From the NCBI GenBank assembly GCA_025350445.1, contig JANXXV010000854.1, positions 1-8,786 of the forward strand: a DNA stretch of 8,786 nucleotides, in the 5' to 3' direction. Both the position numbers and the translations under genes were made by a program. The stretch's first letter is position 1, and each line of letters begins with the position of its first letter. The notes under the pieces were generated by a model. The model searched no databases, was not told the origin of the DNA, and worked only from the letters and a program-made list of their open reading frames with translations. Below are positions 6,570 through 8,786 of the stretch, piece after piece. This stretch comes from Bryobacteraceae bacterium. GTDB taxonomy: Bacteria; Acidobacteriota; Terriglobia; Bryobacterales; Bryobacteraceae.

Positions 6570-8384
6570 CTAAACCATCTTCCCCTGCAAATGCGCGGGC
6601 ACCTTATCCCCTTCCCCCGGAGCAAGAAACAGATTCTGTTCCAATCCATGCTGCCGCGTGTACAGATCGAAGTACCGGCCCTCCAGCGCGAACAGCGTCT
6701 CATGCGTTCCACGCTCCAGCACGCGCCCCTGCTCAATCACCAGAATCTGATCGGCGCGCCGGATGGTGGACAAGCGGTGCGCGATCACGAACGTTGTCCG
6801 GCCCTGCATCAGGAACGCGAGCCCCGCTTGGATCAGCGCCTCCGATTCGGAGTCGAGACTCGAAGTAGCTTCGTCCAGAATCAGAATCCGCGGGTCCGCA
6901 AGAATCGCGCGGGCAATGGAAACGCGCTGCCGTTGGCCCCCCGATAGCTTCACTCCGCGCTCGCCAACGATGGTGTCGTACTGCTTTTCAAACCCTTCGG
7001 CGAACTCATCCACGCGCGCAATGCGGCACGCCTCCATCACCTCGGCCTCGGTAGCATTGGGCCGCGCAAACGCCACGTTCTCGCGAATCGTCCCATCGAA
7101 CAGAAACGTTTCCTGCAATACCACGCCCAGTTGCGTGCGATAGGAATCCAGCCGTGCGGTGGAAAGATCCACGCCATCCACCAGCAGCTTCCCTTGCAGC
7201 GGGCTGTGGAACGCCGCGATCAATCCGATCATGGTCGATTTGCCGGATCCGGACGATCCCACCAGCGCCGTAACCGTGCCCGGATCAGCGCGGAAGCTCA
7301 CCTCATGCAGAACCGGCTTCCCTGCCTCGTAAGCAAATGTGACATCGTCAAAAACCACTTCACCTCGAATCTCGCCCAGCGAAACCGTGCGGTTCGGGTC
7401 CTGATCTTCTTGCCGTTCGTGCAAAATTTCCCTTGTGCGCTCCAGCCCCGCAAGGGCTTCGGTGAGTTGCGTCCCGATCTGCACAATCTGGAAAACCGGT
7501 GCGACCAGAAACGCCAGGAACGCGGTGAACGTGACGAAGCCGCCCAGCGTCAAAGTGCCCGCCAGAATCTGCCGCGCTCCAATGTACATCACGATGGAGC
7601 CCACCACACCCATCAGCAGCGTAGCGGACAGGCTCATCAGAGACATGCTGGTCATCGACTTCAACACGTTATCCAGCAGCCGCTTCACACCCGCCGCAAA
7701 CACCGCTTCTTCGCGCTCCTCGGCGTGGTAGCCCTTGATCACACGCACGCCGCCCAGCGATTCGGTAAGCCGCCCGGTCACCTCCGCATTGATCTTGCCG
7801 CGCTCTTTGAAGATGGGGCGAATCGCCGCGAACGCCTTCCGCAGAGTGAGCCCAAAGCCAATCACGAACGCCGCGGAAAGCCCGGTCATCAAGGGACTGA
7901 TGCGCAGCAACACCACCAATGCAATCGCCGCCGTCAGCAACCCGCCCAGCAGTTCCACCAAGCCCGTGCCAATCAGGTTGCGCACACCCTCTACATCGCT
8001 CATGATGCGTGACACCAGCGCGCCCGTCTTGTTCGAATCGTAGTAGGACACGGGCAGCCGTCCGATGTGCCGCTGCACTTTCTGCCGCAATTCGGCGATC
8101 AGCCGCTGGCCCGCCTTCGATAGCAATTGCGTCAACGAAAACGACGTTGCGCCTTGAATGATCGTCGCCGACACCACGGCCAGGATCAACGGATTCAACA
8201 TCTCGATATGCCGCTTGCCGATAATGTCGTCGATGAGAAATTTGGTGGACGCAGGCAGCACCAACCCGCTCACGCGATTGACGATCATCAGCACAAAGCC
8301 GATGGCCAGCAGCCCGCGCCGAGGCCGCACCAGTTCCATGATGTCTGGGAGCAGCTTCTTAAACCGCTCTGAACCTTGGGGCAT
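6570..8384 (-). CDS. MsbA-like ABC exporter (fused permease and ATPase)
   Basis: This 604-residue half-transporter should work as an inner-membrane homodimer. About six membrane helices occupy residues 24-310 (for example 24-44, 64-84, 165-185), followed by an ATPase domain from about 340 to 575. All ATPase elements are present: A-loop Y352, Walker A GSSGSGKST at 376-384 (K382), Q-loop Q424, signature LSGGQRQR at 480-487, Walker B ILILDE with catalytic E505, D-loop SSLD and H-loop H536. It is therefore expected to be active. The coupling region SYYDSNKTGALVSRIMSDVEGVRNL is typical of the MsbA/LmrA/BmrA group, whose members move lipids, drugs or peptides; the cargo cannot be told from sequence. 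A tail of about 30 residues follows the ATPase domain. No Shine-Dalgarno precedes the ATG at 8384. It lies 38 bases downstream of the acylase gene on the same strand, so it may depend on that transcript. Confidence 0.93.
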   Translation of the reverse strand: MPQGSERFKKLLPDIMELVRPRRGLLAIGFVLMIVNRVSGLVLPASTKFLIDDIIGKRHIEMLNPLILAVVSATIIQGATSFSLTQLLSKAGQRLIAELRQKVQRHIGRLPVSYYDSNKTGALVSRIMSDVEGVRNLIGTGLVELLGGLLTAAIALVVLLRISPLMTGLSAAFVIGFGLTLRKAFAAIRPIFKERGKINAEVTGRLTESLGGVRVIKGYHAEEREEAVFAAGVKRLLDNVLKSMTSMSLMSLSATLLMGVVGSIVMYIGARQILAGTLTLGGFVTFTAFLAFLVAPVFQIVQIGTQLTEALAGLERTREILHERQEDQDPNRTVSLGEIRGEVVFDDVTFAYEAGKPVLHEVSFRADPGTVTALVGSSGSGKSTMIGLIAAFHSPLQGKLLVDGVDLSTARLDSYRTQLGVVLQETFLFDGTIRENVAFARPNATEAEVMEACRIARVDEFAEGFEKQYDTIVGERGVKLSGGQRQRVSIARAILADPRILILDEATSSLDSESEALIQAGLAFLMQGRTTFVIAHRLSTIRRADQILVIEQGRVLERGTHETLFALEGRYFDLYTRQHGLEQNLFLAPGEGDKVPAHLQGKMV

Positions 8385-8422
8385 AGCTTATATGATGTGC
8401 AGGTCCACGCGAAAGATGCTAC

Positions 8423-8786
8423 TTAAGGCGTCAACAATATCCGTTCCGTCGCCGCCGCCTCTACCGCCTTCCGCGTGAACGGCATCGGGTGATACCGCCC
8501 GGCGGCCCAATCGTTCAACAGATCGCTATAGTGCGGACTTGCGGGGTCTCCGGACTCGCCGGGCACATTCGTCATCGTGGACCGGTCCCAATCCGCCAGA
8601 TCAACCACCTGCCTGTAGGACGCGCCGCTGGGCTGCGCCCTTCCTCCCGCCGAGGCGTTGATCGTATTCGGATCGCCGGGACGCGCGATCGGGCCGAGGT
8701 CCCACTGCCGGTTGTTCAGCGGGTGCCGGAACTGTATCTGGCTCGCCCTAGCCCACTGCCATGCGTCCATATTCGGCCCCAGAAAG
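8423..8786 (-). CDS. Penicillin acylase family protein, C-terminal part (cut by the window edge)
   Basis: The frame is open from the window edge to a TAA at 8423, giving the last 120 residues of a penicillin/cephalosporin/AHL-acylase-family Ntn hydrolase. The matches are characteristic of the end of the beta subunit: FLGPNMDAWQWARASQIQFRHPL, then NTINASAGG, SGASYRQVVDLADWD, NVPGESGDPASPHYSDLLNDW and GRYHPMPFTR. Family members are exported, cut themselves into alpha and beta chains, and hydrolyse amide bonds of acylated substrates such as beta-lactams or acyl-homoserine lactones. The signal peptide, self-cleavage site and nucleophilic serine lie outside the window, so activity and specificity cannot be judged. 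ATG at 8770 is internal, not the start, because in-frame conserved residues (LGPN) precede it. The ABC exporter gene follows after 38 bases. Confidence 0.88.
   Translation of the reverse strand, partial: FLGPNMDAWQWARASQIQFRHPLNNRQWDLGPIARPGDPNTINASAGGRAQPSGASYRQVVDLADWDRSTMTNVPGESGDPASPHYSDLLNDWAAGRYHPMPFTRKAVEAAATERILLTP

Noticed and set aside
7131..8012. 293-codon plus-strand frame rich in Arg, Gln and His
   Set aside because: It is antisense to the ABC exporter, whose membrane and ATPase motifs are intact; its composition is that of a shadow frame.

Overview
The window looks like a GC-rich chromosomal segment of an Acidobacteriota bacterium, most likely from the Solibacter/Bryobacter group. 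The clues are an Oar-type TonB-dependent receptor with an N-terminal carboxypeptidase-regulatory-like domain, a Tat-exported aldo/keto reductase beside a membrane-anchored beta-sandwich protein, and a periplasmic penicillin-acylase-family protein. This lineage call is inferred from gene style; there is no rRNA or other marker gene.

Layout, left to right. Positions 1-920 (minus) hold the N-terminal 306 residues of the TonB-dependent receptor, with a strong sigma70-type promoter at 959-987. A 256-bp divergent intergenic region separates it from a large orphan hybrid histidine kinase (1177-3597, plus), which has a periplasmic solute-binding sensor and two receivers, the first degenerate. After 157 bp comes an unusual protein (3755-4975, plus) with a zinc-finger-like N-terminus, a linker containing a 15-bp tandem repeat, one membrane helix and a beta-sandwich-like C-terminus. 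A Tat-signal aldo/keto reductase (5008-6120) follows closely, and then a compact hicA-hicB toxin-antitoxin pair (6154-6554). These four plus-strand genes are close enough to share a transcript.

Facing them on the minus strand are the 3' end of a penicillin/AHL-acylase-family gene (8423 to the window edge) and an MsbA-like ABC exporter (6570-8384). The two are 38 bp apart and probably cotranscribed. The exporter ends 15 bp from hicB, so the two operons converge without a visible intrinsic terminator.

Functionally the window is a mix of envelope functions: outer-membrane uptake, periplasmic sensing, a membrane-anchored putative carbohydrate-binding protein, an exported redox enzyme, periplasmic amide hydrolysis and export. 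A toxin-antitoxin module is embedded among them. I see no CRISPR array, phage, IS element, tRNA or rRNA. No clearly new multi-gene system stands out; the zinc-finger/membrane/beta-sandwich protein next to the aldo/keto reductase is the least familiar part.
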